Shown here piece by piece: positions 15,412-23,085 of a DNA stretch of 64,000 nucleotides (its first letter is position 1; each line of letters opens with the position of its first letter). This DNA comes from Conexibacter sp. S30A1 (GTDB taxonomy: Bacteria; Actinomycetota; Thermoleophilia; Solirubrobacterales; Solirubrobacteraceae), in NCBI RefSeq assembly GCF_023330665.1, contig NZ_CP097127.1, forward strand, positions 2,418,001-2,482,000, in the 5' to 3' direction. The notes beneath the pieces were generated by a model that did no database searches, had not been told where the DNA came from, and worked only from the letters and a program-made list of their open reading frames with translations. A program made the position numbers and the translations under genes.

Positions 15412-17681
15412 GCCAAGACGTCATGACAGATCCCGGCAAGCGGCCCGTGTTGCAGGTGCAGAACCTGCGCACCGAGTTTCGCCTGCGCTCGTCCACGGTG
15501 GTCGCCGTGGACGACGTGTCGCTGACCGTCCACGAAGGCGAGTGCCTCGGACTGGTCGGCGAGTCGGGCTGCGGCAAGAGCACCACCGGCCTTTCGATCA
15601 TGCGGCTGCTGCCCCGCATCGGGCACATCACCGGCGGCAAGGTCCTGCTCGGCGAACGCGACCTGACCACCCTGTCGGAGGCGGAGATGCGCAAGGTGCG
15701 CGGCAACGACGTCGCCATGATCTTCCAGGATCCGATGACGTCGCTGAACCCGACCAGCACCATCGGCGTGCAGGTGGCTGAGCCGCTGCGCATCCACTTC
15801 GGGACACACAGGAAGGCTGCGGCCAAGCGCGCGCTGGAGATGCTCGACCTCGTTGGTGTGCCCAACCCACGCGAGCGCATGGACGACTACCCGCATCAGC
15901 TCTCCGGCGGCCTGCGCCAGCGGGTGATGATCGCCATGGCGCTGACCGCGCAGCCGAAGCTGCTGATCGCCGACGAGCCCACCACCGCGCTCGACGTCAC
16001 GATTCAGGCACAGATCCTGGATCTGCTCGACCGCCTGCGGGAGGAGTTGTCCATGGCGGTGCTGTTGATCACCCACGACATGGGCGTGATCGCCGGGCGC
16101 ACGGACCGCGTGATGGTCATGTACGCCGCCAAAGCGGTGGAGTCGACCTCAACCGCCGAGCTGTTCGAGGACACGCGCCACCCCTACGCGAAGGCGCTGC
16201 TCGAGTCGGTGCCGCAGCTGACCGCCAGCTCGTCAACGCTGTTGCCGACGATCCCCGGCCAGCCGCCCGATCTCACCAACCTGACAGGTGGCTGCCGCTT
16301 CGCCCCGCGGTGCCGCCACGCCAAACCTGACTGCGGCACCGCCGAGCCGACGCTCGAGGAGCTGGAGGCGGGGCACCTGGTCGCCTGCTTTCACCCGGTG
16401 GGCAGTGAGCCGGAGCCGGCGGCTGACGCACCGGAGCTCGCGGCACCGGCGCCGGAGCCGGTGGCCGACGAGGCCGCCGACGAGCCGGCCGCCGAGCTGC
16501 CCACGGTCGTGCAGCGCGTTCAGGCCGTGCTCGGCATCACCTTGGAGCCGCGGCCGGCCGAGCCGCCGCCGGCCGGGCCACCCGCCGCGGCCGAGCCGGT
16601 TGGCGCCCAGGCAGCCGCAGACCCCATGAGTGCGCCCGTGCTCGTGGAGATCGAGCGCCTCTTCAAGGAGTACCCGGTCCGGCGCGGACTCGGGCTTGGG
16701 TTTGGACCGCCCGCCGCTTCGGTCAAGGCCGTGTCCGGGATCTCATTGACGATCCGCCGCGGCGAAACCTTCGGCCTCGCAGGCGAGTCCGGCTGCGGGA
16801 AGACCACACTCGGGCGCATCGTCGCCGGGCACGAGCACCCCACCGCGGGGACGGTCCGCATCGACGGCAAGGAGATCCTGCGCCTGCACGGCGCCGAACT
16901 GCGTCGCGGCAGACGGCAGCAGCAGCTCATGTTCCAGGATCCCTACGCCTCACTGAACCCGAGGATGCGGGTCGGCGCGATCATCCGCGAACCGCTGATG
17001 GTGCAGGGCAGCGGCAACCGTCGCCAGCAGTGGGAGCGCGTCGCCGAGCTGCTGGGCGAGATCGGGCTCAGCCGCCGGGCGATGGACCTCTACCCGCACG
17101 AGTTCTCCGGCGGTCAGCGCCAGCGGATCGGGCTGGCGCGCGCGCTGGCACTGAACCCCGGCCTGATCGTCGCCGACGAGCCCGTGTCAGCCCTGGACGT
17201 CTCAATTCAGTCCCAGATCCTCAACCTGATGAAGCGCCTGCAGCGTGACCATGGCCTCACCTACATGGTCGTCTCCCACGACCTGTCGGTGCTGCGCTAC
17301 CTCTCCGACACGATCGGCGTCATGTACCTCGGCAAGCTCGTGGAGTACGGGCCCGCCGACGATGTCTACGATGCGCCGGCGCACCCCTACACCCACGGAC
17401 TGATCCAGACGATCCCGGTGCCTGACCCCAAGATCGAGCGCACCAAGGAGAAGGCCGCGGTGCGGGGTGAACTGCCCTCTCCTGTGCACCCGCCGTCGGG
17501 CTGCCGCTTCCGCACCCGCTGCCCCCTGGCCCAGGAACTCTGTGCTCAGCAGGAACCACCAATGCAGGTCTTCGGACCGGGTCACGTAGCCGCCTGCCAC
17601 TTCCCGCTGCAGCCACCGACCACGCTGGAGCCGCCGCCGGGCGTGCAGCTCGCCATGACGGATCCGCGCGGCGACGCGTAG
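15408..17681 (+). CDS. fused DppD-DppF ABC transporter ATPase (two nucleotide-binding domains)
   Basis: 757 residues carrying both ATPases of a peptide importer in one chain. The first domain has Walker [13 protein letters not shown] (about residue 47), signature [15 protein letters not shown] and Walker [14 protein letters not shown], ending in the oligopeptide-type cysteine motif [15 protein letters not shown] linker of about 95 residues rich in proline, alanine and glutamate follows. The second domain has [27 protein letters not shown] and [12 protein letters not shown], and ends [14 protein letters not shown]. Most bacteria have separate DppD and DppF. The start ATG 15408 overlaps the permease stop; a second ATG at 15423 is possible. 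Confidence 0.93.
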   Translation: MSQDVMTDPGKRPVLQVQNLRTEFRLRSSTVVAVDDVSLTVHEGECLGLVGESGCGKSTTGLSIMRLLPRIGHITGGKVLLGERDLTTLSEAEMRKVRGNDVAMIFQDPMTSLNPTSTIGVQVAEPLRIHFGTHRKAAAKRALEMLDLVGVPNPRERMDDYPHQLSGGLRQRVMIAMALTAQPKLLIADEPTTALDVTIQAQILDLLDRLREELSMAVLLITHDMGVIAGRTDRVMVMYAAKAVESTSTAELFEDTRHPYAKALLESVPQLTASSSTLLPTIPGQPPDLTNLTGGCRFAPRCRHAKPDCGTAEPTLEELEAGHLVACFHPVGSEPEPAADAPELAAPAPEPVADEAADEPAAELPTVVQRVQAVLGITLEPRPAEPPPAGPPAAAEPVGAQAAADPMSAPVLVEIERLFKEYPVRRGLGLGFGPPAASVKAVSGISLTIRRGETFGLAGESGCGKTTLGRIVAGHEHPTAGTVRIDGKEILRLHGAELRRGRRQQQLMFQDPYASLNPRMRVGAIIREPLMVQGSGNRRQQWERVAELLGEIGLSRRAMDLYPHEFSGGQRQRIGLARALALNPGLIVADEPVSALDVSIQSQILNLMKRLQRDHGLTYMVVSHDLSVLRYLSDTIGVMYLGKLVEYGPADDVYDAPAHPYTHGLIQTIPVPDPKIERTKEKAAVRGELPSPVHPPSGCRFRTRCPLAQELCAQQEPPMQVFGPGHVAACHFPLQPPTTLEPPPGVQLAMTDPRGDA

Positions 17682-17693
17682 CAGAGGCGCACG

Positions 17694-18461
17694 TCAGCCG
17701 GCCATCACGGCCACCGGCGAGTACCACCACTGCACAGGCGAGACACTCGGGGCAGTGCCGCTCGTCGCGCCGCAAAAGAACGACAGCGTCGCCGGCGTGG
17801 CGCCGGCGACGACGGTAACGATGCCCGAGTAGGTGTAGTCAGGACTGCTGCCGGTCCCTGGCAAGGTATAAGCCCCTTCGAAAGCTGTCTGTCCGTTGTC
17901 AGCATTGGACACAAAGCACGCGCCATATGAAGCGGCGCCTTCTAAGCTGAGCGTGGCCGACACGACCACAAAGTACGTGCCGGGGTTCGTGAGCGTCACG
18001 CTCGAGCCGGACACCGTGGTGAACTGGGAGCCCGTCCCAGCCGGCCCCTGCGGCCCGGTCGCGCCCTGAGGACCCTGGGCCCCCGTCGGACCCTGCGGCC
18101 CCGTCGCACCCTGCGGCCCGGTCGCGCCCTGAGGACCCTGGGCCCCCGTCGGCCCCTGCGGCCCGACCGGCCCCTGCGGCCCCACCGGCCCCTGCGCTCC
18201 GGTCGCACCCTGCGCGCCACGCGGCAGCTGCCCGAGCCTGAAGTCCTTGGCCAGCAACGATCGCGGCCTGACGGCACCTGCGGTGACGGCGCCGCGTCGC
18301 AGCTTGGCGGCGGTCACCGCGCCGTTTCGCAGCTGCGGTGTGCCGACGCTGTTACGCGGCAGCAGAATCGCCGCGTAGGCCCCACCACCCAGTGAAACGA
18401 ACAGCGCCAGCAGCGCCACCGCCATCGCAGGCGAAGGTCGGTGGGCCAGGATGCGTCTCAT
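17694..18461 (-). CDS. secreted collagen-like repeat protein
   Basis: 255 residues. The N-terminus ([20 protein letters not shown], continuing [10 protein letters not shown]) is a signal or anchor sequence. It is followed by a region with a repeating [19 protein letters not shown], then about 20 Gly-X-Y triplets (residues about 82-142, mostly GPQGPTG, GAQGPQG and GATGPQG), and a C-terminal beta-rich head of about 110 residues with two cysteines. The Gly-X-Y tract should form a collagen-like triple helix holding up the head domain outside the cell. The whole architecture is common in Solirubrobacterales genomes. Ribosome binding site GGGGGAA is ahead of the ATG. Function (adhesion, matrix) is not known. 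Confidence 0.88.
   Translation of the reverse strand: MRRILAHRPSPAMAVALLALFVSLGGGAYAAILLPRNSVGTPQLRNGAVTAAKLRRGAVTAGAVRPRSLLAKDFRLGQLPRGAQGATGAQGPVGPQGPVGPQGPTGAQGPQGATGPQGATGPQGPTGAQGPQGATGPQGPAGTGSQFTTVSGSSVTLTNPGTYFVVVSATLSLEGAASYGACFVSNADNGQTAFEGAYTLPGTGSSPDYTYSGIVTVVAGATPATLSFFCGATSGTAPSVSPVQWWYSPVAVMAG
18005..18225 (-). repeat. GC-rich tandem repeats encoding Gly-X-Y collagen triplets
   Basis: Degenerate 9- and 18-bp units, seen on the plus strand as repeats of CCCTGCGGCCC and CCTGAGGACCCTGGG, encode the collagen-like stalk. Longer identical blocks inside it, such as the matching stretches near 18054 and 18117, show recent unit duplication. Confidence 0.7.
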
Positions 18462-18585
18462 TGCGTTCCCCCGTGTGTCGCTGTTCAGGCAAAGGTCGCA
18501 GCGATCCTATCCCGGCCCATCGCTCGGACGCAAGCAAGCCACAGCGACCGGCGCGCACTCTCGCGCCACTCTTACGGTGCCGCTC

Positions 18586-18591
18586 TATGCT
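18586..18591 (+). promoter_or_regulatory. candidate -10 box (TATGCT), leaderless type
   Basis: TATGCT ends 6 nt before the ATG at 18598 and no Shine-Dalgarno is present, fitting a leaderless start that also separates the real start from the longer open frame. Confidence 0.45.
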
Positions 18592-18597
18592 GGCCGC

Positions 18598-20460
18598 ATG
18601 CGCCACCTGCGAGCTGGCTGCCTGTCACTCCTGGTCGGCCTGGCAGCCGGCGTACTGGTTGCCGGACCGGCCGATGCGGCGGGCAAGCCGAGTCTGGCGC
18701 CAGTCGTTCCCGCCGGCGCTCAGCTGCTGGCGCTCTCCTGCCCATCTAGTGGCAACTGCGCCGCCATCGGCAGCTACTACGACGGTCTCGGCAACAGCCA
18801 GGCGCTGTTCGTCACGCAGGCCAAGGGCCGCTGGCGCCGAGCCGTGCAGGCGCAGCCGCCGGCGGATGCGGCGGCCGGCCCGTTCAAGAGCTCGCGCGGC
18901 GGCGGGCTGGTTGGCATCTCCTGCCCCGCACCCGGTCAGTGCGCGGCCGTGGGCAGCTACACCGCTGCCAATGCCATCGATCACGGTGTCCTCTATCAGG
19001 AGCATGACGGGCGCTGGGGCCGGGGCGTGCCGCTCGCGCTCCCGGCCAACGCGATCAAGACGCCTCGGACCCACGGCGGCATCGCTGACGGCGTCAGCCT
19101 GAGCGCCGTCTCCTGCTCGAGTCCCGGCAACTGCCTTGCCATAGGTCAATACGAGACCAACGCCGAGGTGCTCGAGCCGCTGCTTGTGCGCGAGCGCGAC
19201 GGACGCTGGTTGCGCAGCGTGCAGGCACCGCTGCCCTCGGACGCGCCGGTGAAGGCTCAGGACGCGGCGCTTCTGACCGTGAGCTGCGCGCCGCACGGCG
19301 CCTGCACGGCAGCCGGCGCCTACCTGAACTCACTCGGCCACGAGGTCGGCCTGTTGGTAACCGGCGACGGACACTTCACCGCCTCACCGTCGGCACCCGC
19401 ACCCAACGACGCAAGCAGCGACCCGCGGACCATCCCGACGGCGATCGCCTGCGCGACACCGGGCGTGTGCACGATCGTCGGCACCTATATCAACCCGCTC
19501 GAGAACTCACTCGGACTGCTGCTCGGTGAGTCGGCCGGCGCCTGGCAGAGCGCGACCGGCACAACCCTGCCAGGTGACGCCGCCCCCGCCGGGACCTTTG
19601 GCGACCAGAACACCGTGCTCTCCTCTGTCTCCTGCCCGCAGGCGGGCGCCTGCACCGCCGTGGGCTGGTACTACGACAACGGTGAGAACAGCCAGGGGCT
19701 GCTGCTTGACCAGAGCGGTGGCGTCTGGCAGCCGGGCAGCGAGGTCACACTGCCCGCAAACGCGGTCAAGGGGCTGCAGAAGCAGGCCGCCGGGCTCGAC
19801 TGGGTGTCCTGCTGGAGCCCGGGCAACTGTCTTGCCACCGGCGTCTACACCACGATCGCGCTCGATAACCAGGGGCTGCTGGTGAGGGAGACAAACGGGG
19901 TCTGGCAGCCGGCCATTGAGGCACCGCTGCCGCGCGGCGCGGCGCTCTCACAGAGTGCCGCAACTGTCGCCTCCGACTGCACGGGCCCGGGTGACTGCAG
20001 CGTCATAGGCGACTATCTGGACGGACGCGGCGACCTGCAGGGCTACACCCTGAATGAGCGCGCGGGCAGCTTTGGGCGGCCTCGGGCACTGATCCTCCCA
20101 CCCGCGAGCGCCACCGAAGCGCGCCTGTCGCTGGCGGCGATCCTGTACCCGCACGGGCCGGGCGCACAGCTCGCCCAGCTCCGCAAAGCTGGCGCCTACA
20201 CCTACATCTACGAGGCGGTCAAGCCGGGTACAGCAACCGCATCCTGGTACAGCCGGGTGGCGGGCGCGCGCACGCTGATCGCCACCGGCCGCGTCCACGC
20301 TCGCGGCGCGGGAGCGGTCGCGCTGGTGCTGCGCCTCACGACGGCGGGCAGAGCGCTGATCGCCTCGAGCGTGAGCGTGCACGTCAGCGCGCAGGCCACG
20401 TTCAGGTCGGGCGCAGGCCAGCCCGCACAACACGCCAGCGCCAGCTTCACACTCAGCTGA
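18598..20460 (+). CDS. secreted protein with eight Cys-paired repeats (propeller-like), function unknown
   Basis: 620 residues with a signal peptide (residues 1-28, LRAGCLSLLVGLAAGVLVAG ending ADA). Eight repeats of about 56-65 residues follow. Each contains C-x3-G-x-C (for example SCPSSGNC, SCSSPGNC, SCPQAGAC, DCTGPGDC), then a G-x-Y turn, a hydrophobic LL segment, a GxW-type aromatic and a proline-rich LP-x-A ending. Paired cysteines in each repeat suggest one disulfide per unit. The repeat length and the strand-turn pattern suggest an eight-bladed beta-propeller. The last 130 residues form a separate beta-rich domain. It is divergent from the collagen-like gene. No enzyme motif is seen; a surface binding role is a guess. 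Confidence 0.75.
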   Translation: MRHLRAGCLSLLVGLAAGVLVAGPADAAGKPSLAPVVPAGAQLLALSCPSSGNCAAIGSYYDGLGNSQALFVTQAKGRWRRAVQAQPPADAAAGPFKSSRGGGLVGISCPAPGQCAAVGSYTAANAIDHGVLYQEHDGRWGRGVPLALPANAIKTPRTHGGIADGVSLSAVSCSSPGNCLAIGQYETNAEVLEPLLVRERDGRWLRSVQAPLPSDAPVKAQDAALLTVSCAPHGACTAAGAYLNSLGHEVGLLVTGDGHFTASPSAPAPNDASSDPRTIPTAIACATPGVCTIVGTYINPLENSLGLLLGESAGAWQSATGTTLPGDAAPAGTFGDQNTVLSSVSCPQAGACTAVGWYYDNGENSQGLLLDQSGGVWQPGSEVTLPANAVKGLQKQAAGLDWVSCWSPGNCLATGVYTTIALDNQGLLVRETNGVWQPAIEAPLPRGAALSQSAATVASDCTGPGDCSVIGDYLDGRGDLQGYTLNERAGSFGRPRALILPPASATEARLSLAAILYPHGPGAQLAQLRKAGAYTYIYEAVKPGTATASWYSRVAGARTLIATGRVHARGAGAVALVLRLTTAGRALIASSVSVHVSAQATFRSGAGQPAQHASASFTLS

Positions 20461-20480
20461 AGGCGCCCGGGCCACGCGCG

Positions 20481-20486
20481 TAGACT
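20481..20486 (+). promoter_or_regulatory. candidate -10 box (TAGACT), leaderless type
   Basis: TAGACT ends 8 nt before GTG 20495; no ribosome binding site precedes the GTG. Same layout as at 596, 33163, 37581 and 57752. Confidence 0.5.
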
Positions 20487-20494
20487 GCCAACGC

Positions 20495-22402
20495 GTGCCC
20501 ACAGAGCGCCTCACGATCGCGCAGGTCAGCCCCTTCTCCTGGGAGGCCGGGAGCGAGGTGGGCGAGCACGTGCGCCTGCTCTCCGCCGAGCTTGCGCGCC
20601 GCGGCCACCGCGTGCTTGTGATCGCGCCGTCGGACTCGGCCGATTTCGTGCACGCCAGCCGCGAGGCGCTGCGCGAACAGCGCGAAGGGGCAGGGTCCCT
20701 GCTCGAGCGCGCCGACGAGGGGCCGGTGGTGCTGGGCATCGGCGAAGTGCTGCCGTTTTCACCGGCACGACGGCGCGCCGCCTCGCTGCCGGTCGATGTG
20801 GCGCGCACAATCGAGGAGGCGCTCACACATCTGCCCCTTGACGTGGTGCATGTGCATGAGCCGTTCGCGCCGAGCGCCGCAAGCGTGGCGCTGCGCACCG
20901 CCCGCGCACTCAGCGTCGCGACCTTCCACAACCCCACCGAGCGGCTGCTCTCGACCCAGCTCGGCAGGCCGCTCTCACAGCTGCTCTTCAGCCGGCTGGA
21001 CGCGCGCGTGGCCTCATACGAGAGCACCCGGACGCTGATGGAACGCTACTTTCCCGCCACCTACCGGGTGGTGCTGCCAGCCGCGGAGCCGCTGGCGCCA
21101 AGCGCCGCCGGCTCCTCACTGCGTGTGACCTTCGCGGCCACGGAGGAGCGCGCGGCGCTGCGCACGTTCCTGAGGGCGCTGCGCCTGCTGGACACAGGCG
21201 CCGACTGGCAGGCGACCGTGTGGTCGCCGCGGCCACTTACGGCGGCCGCCGCGCTCGGCGGCCGCCTGTCCGGACGCCTGCGCTTCGTCGACCAGGAGAC
21301 GACCGGGCTGCGTGAGGTCATGGCCGACACCGACGTGGTGGTGCTCGGCTCGGACGGCGCGGCGCCCACCCCGGGGGTGCTGCTGCCGGCGCTCGCGAGC
21401 GGTGTGGTGCCGGTCGCAAGCAGCATTCCGGTCTACGCGGAGCTGCTCGGCGACGGCAGCCGTGGCCTGCAGTATCCGCCCGCGGACGCCCAGACCCTGG
21501 CGGCAGCACTCGCTTCGCTGATCTCCGACCGTGCGGTGATCGAGCGCTACCGCGACCAGGCGGGAGCGATGCGTGCCAGGCTGAGCTACGGCCGTCTGGC
21601 TGACGAGCTCGAGTCGCTCTACAGCGAGCTCGTCTCGCGCCGCCACGACCTGCGGCCACGGACAGCCGGTGTCGCGGAACTGGTCGCCAGACGGCCCCTG
21701 ATCGACGTTGACCTGCACATGCACACCGATCACTCCTATGACTGCGCGACCCCCGTGGAGGTGCTGCTGACAGAGGCCCGCGCCCGCGGCCTGGGAGCGA
21801 TCGCCGTAACCGAGCACAACGAGATATCCGGGGCACTGGAGGCCGCCGAGAAGGCCAAGGGCATCAAGGTGATCGTTGGCGAGGAGGTGAAGACCGCCTC
21901 CGAAGGCGAGGTCATCGGCCTGTTCATCAAGGAGAAGATCCCGCGCGGGATGACGCTCGCGCAGACGATCGCCGAGATCAAACGCCAGGGGGGGCTGGTT
22001 TACGTGCCGCATCCGTTCGACCGCATGCACTCGGTGCCCGACTACCGGCACCTGCTGGAGGTGATCGACGACATTGACCTGATCGAAGTGTTCAACGCGC
22101 GCGTGGCGATCGCCGAGTTCAACGCGGAGGCGGTGCGCTTTGCCGCCAAGTACCGGATCGTCGCGGGCGCCGGCTCCGACGCGCACGTGCCCCAGGGGCT
22201 CGGGTCGGTGCGGATCAGGATGCACGACTTTGACGGGCCCGAGCAGTTCCTCGAGTCGCTGCGCACCGCCGACATCATCCGCAACCCGGCCAGCCTCTTC
22301 TACGTGCAGGCGCTCAAGTTCCTGCAGACCAAGGCACGGCCGGCGGGCAGACGCGAAGCCGTGCGCGAGCGGCGGCTGCGGCGCGCCGCCCGCAAAACCT
22401 GA
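20495..22402 (+). CDS. glycosyltransferase family 4 fused to a PHP phosphoesterase domain
   Basis: 635 residues in two parts. Residues 1-385 look like a GT-B glycosyltransferase: IAQVSPFSWEAGSEVGEHVR near the N-terminus, DVVHVHEPFAPSAA, and a C-terminal half with LPALASGVVPVASSIPVYAE. Residues about 400-600 are a PHP (polymerase and histidinol phosphatase) metal-dependent hydrolase with DVDLHMHTDHSYDC, AVTEHNEISGALEAA, VGEEVKTASEGEVIGLF, VPHPFDRMHS and AGAGSDAHVPQGLG, so nearly all metal ligands are present. The GT half lacks an obvious E-x7-E motif and may be divergent. GTG 20495 has a -10 box 8 nt upstream. The fusion suggests sugar transfer coupled to phosphoester cleavage, but the substrate is unknown. 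Confidence 0.88.
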   Translation: MPTERLTIAQVSPFSWEAGSEVGEHVRLLSAELARRGHRVLVIAPSDSADFVHASREALREQREGAGSLLERADEGPVVLGIGEVLPFSPARRRAASLPVDVARTIEEALTHLPLDVVHVHEPFAPSAASVALRTARALSVATFHNPTERLLSTQLGRPLSQLLFSRLDARVASYESTRTLMERYFPATYRVVLPAAEPLAPSAAGSSLRVTFAATEERAALRTFLRALRLLDTGADWQATVWSPRPLTAAAALGGRLSGRLRFVDQETTGLREVMADTDVVVLGSDGAAPTPGVLLPALASGVVPVASSIPVYAELLGDGSRGLQYPPADAQTLAAALASLISDRAVIERYRDQAGAMRARLSYGRLADELESLYSELVSRRHDLRPRTAGVAELVARRPLIDVDLHMHTDHSYDCATPVEVLLTEARARGLGAIAVTEHNEISGALEAAEKAKGIKVIVGEEVKTASEGEVIGLFIKEKIPRGMTLAQTIAEIKRQGGLVYVPHPFDRMHSVPDYRHLLEVIDDIDLIEVFNARVAIAEFNAEAVRFAAKYRIVAGAGSDAHVPQGLGSVRIRMHDFDGPEQFLESLRTADIIRNPASLFYVQALKFLQTKARPAGRREAVRERRLRRAARKT

Positions 22403-23073
22403 TGCAGCGCCCGCAAAAGCTGATGCAGGCGCAAGGACAAGCGCCGCGGGCGTCCAATCAGCACGTGGTGCCCGCAACCGACGACGAGATCCGCGAGAAG
22501 TACCTGGAGCGGGCGATACGGGAGCTCAACAGCGTCGCCCGCGACCTGCAGAGCTGCGAGCGCTGCCCGCGCGGCCAGCTGCTGCCGGTGCTCGGCTCCG
22601 GCCACCCGCAGGCCGACATCTTCATGGTCAAGTACGCGGCCAGGCCCTCAGAGATCGAGGAGGGGGTCGCCTTCTACGGGCGCGCCGGCACCGCGCTGAT
22701 GAAGTCGCTGCGGCGCCTGGACATCGACCCCCTGGCCGTGTACGGCACGCTCTGCGTGAAGTGCCCGGTGCTTGACCCGGTGATGGCCGACCCGGAGTGC
22801 ATCCACCGCGTCGCCGAGGAGCTGGCGATCGTCTCCCCGAAGATCGTCGTGGTGATGGGCTCAGACGCCCTGGCCGTGATCAACGACCTGGACCTGCCGG
22901 TGCGCCAGGAGCTCGCCGCGCAGCCCGGCAAGCTGCAGCGCTTCACACCCTCCTGCGAGGCGCTGTATGTGCCAAACATCGACGACTCCCTGGACGAGGA
23001 GTCGGCCAAGCGCGCGTTCTGGCAGGCCTTCCGGGTGCTCGGCCAGTGGTGGGCTGACCTGCCGCCGTACTGA
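22402..23073 (+). CDS. uracil-DNA glycosylase superfamily protein (divergent, probable Fe-S type)
   Basis: 223 residues. After a polar N-terminus the protein has CERCPRGQLLPVLGSGHPQA (about residue 53), LCVKCPVLDP (about 117) and PSCEALYVPNID (about 183). These cysteines match the layout of iron-sulfur uracil-DNA glycosylases of types 4 and 5. The catalytic motif A, usually GExPGxxED, is strongly changed (VKYAARPSEIEEGVAFYGRAG region), so activity on uracil is uncertain. Its ATG overlaps the stop of the glycosyltransferase-PHP gene (TGATG), so the two are cotranslated, an unexplained pairing. Confidence 0.72.
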   Translation: MQRPQKLMQAQGQAPRASNQHVVPATDDEIREKYLERAIRELNSVARDLQSCERCPRGQLLPVLGSGHPQADIFMVKYAARPSEIEEGVAFYGRAGTALMKSLRRLDIDPLAVYGTLCVKCPVLDPVMADPECIHRVAEELAIVSPKIVVVMGSDALAVINDLDLPVRQELAAQPGKLQRFTPSCEALYVPNIDDSLDEESAKRAFWQAFRVLGQWWADLPPY

Positions 23074-23085
23074 GGCGACCGACGC

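Noticed and set aside
18005..18225. Repeats in the collagen-like gene as a CRISPR array
   Set aside because: Units are 9-18 bp without spacers and encode Gly-X-Y triplets in frame.
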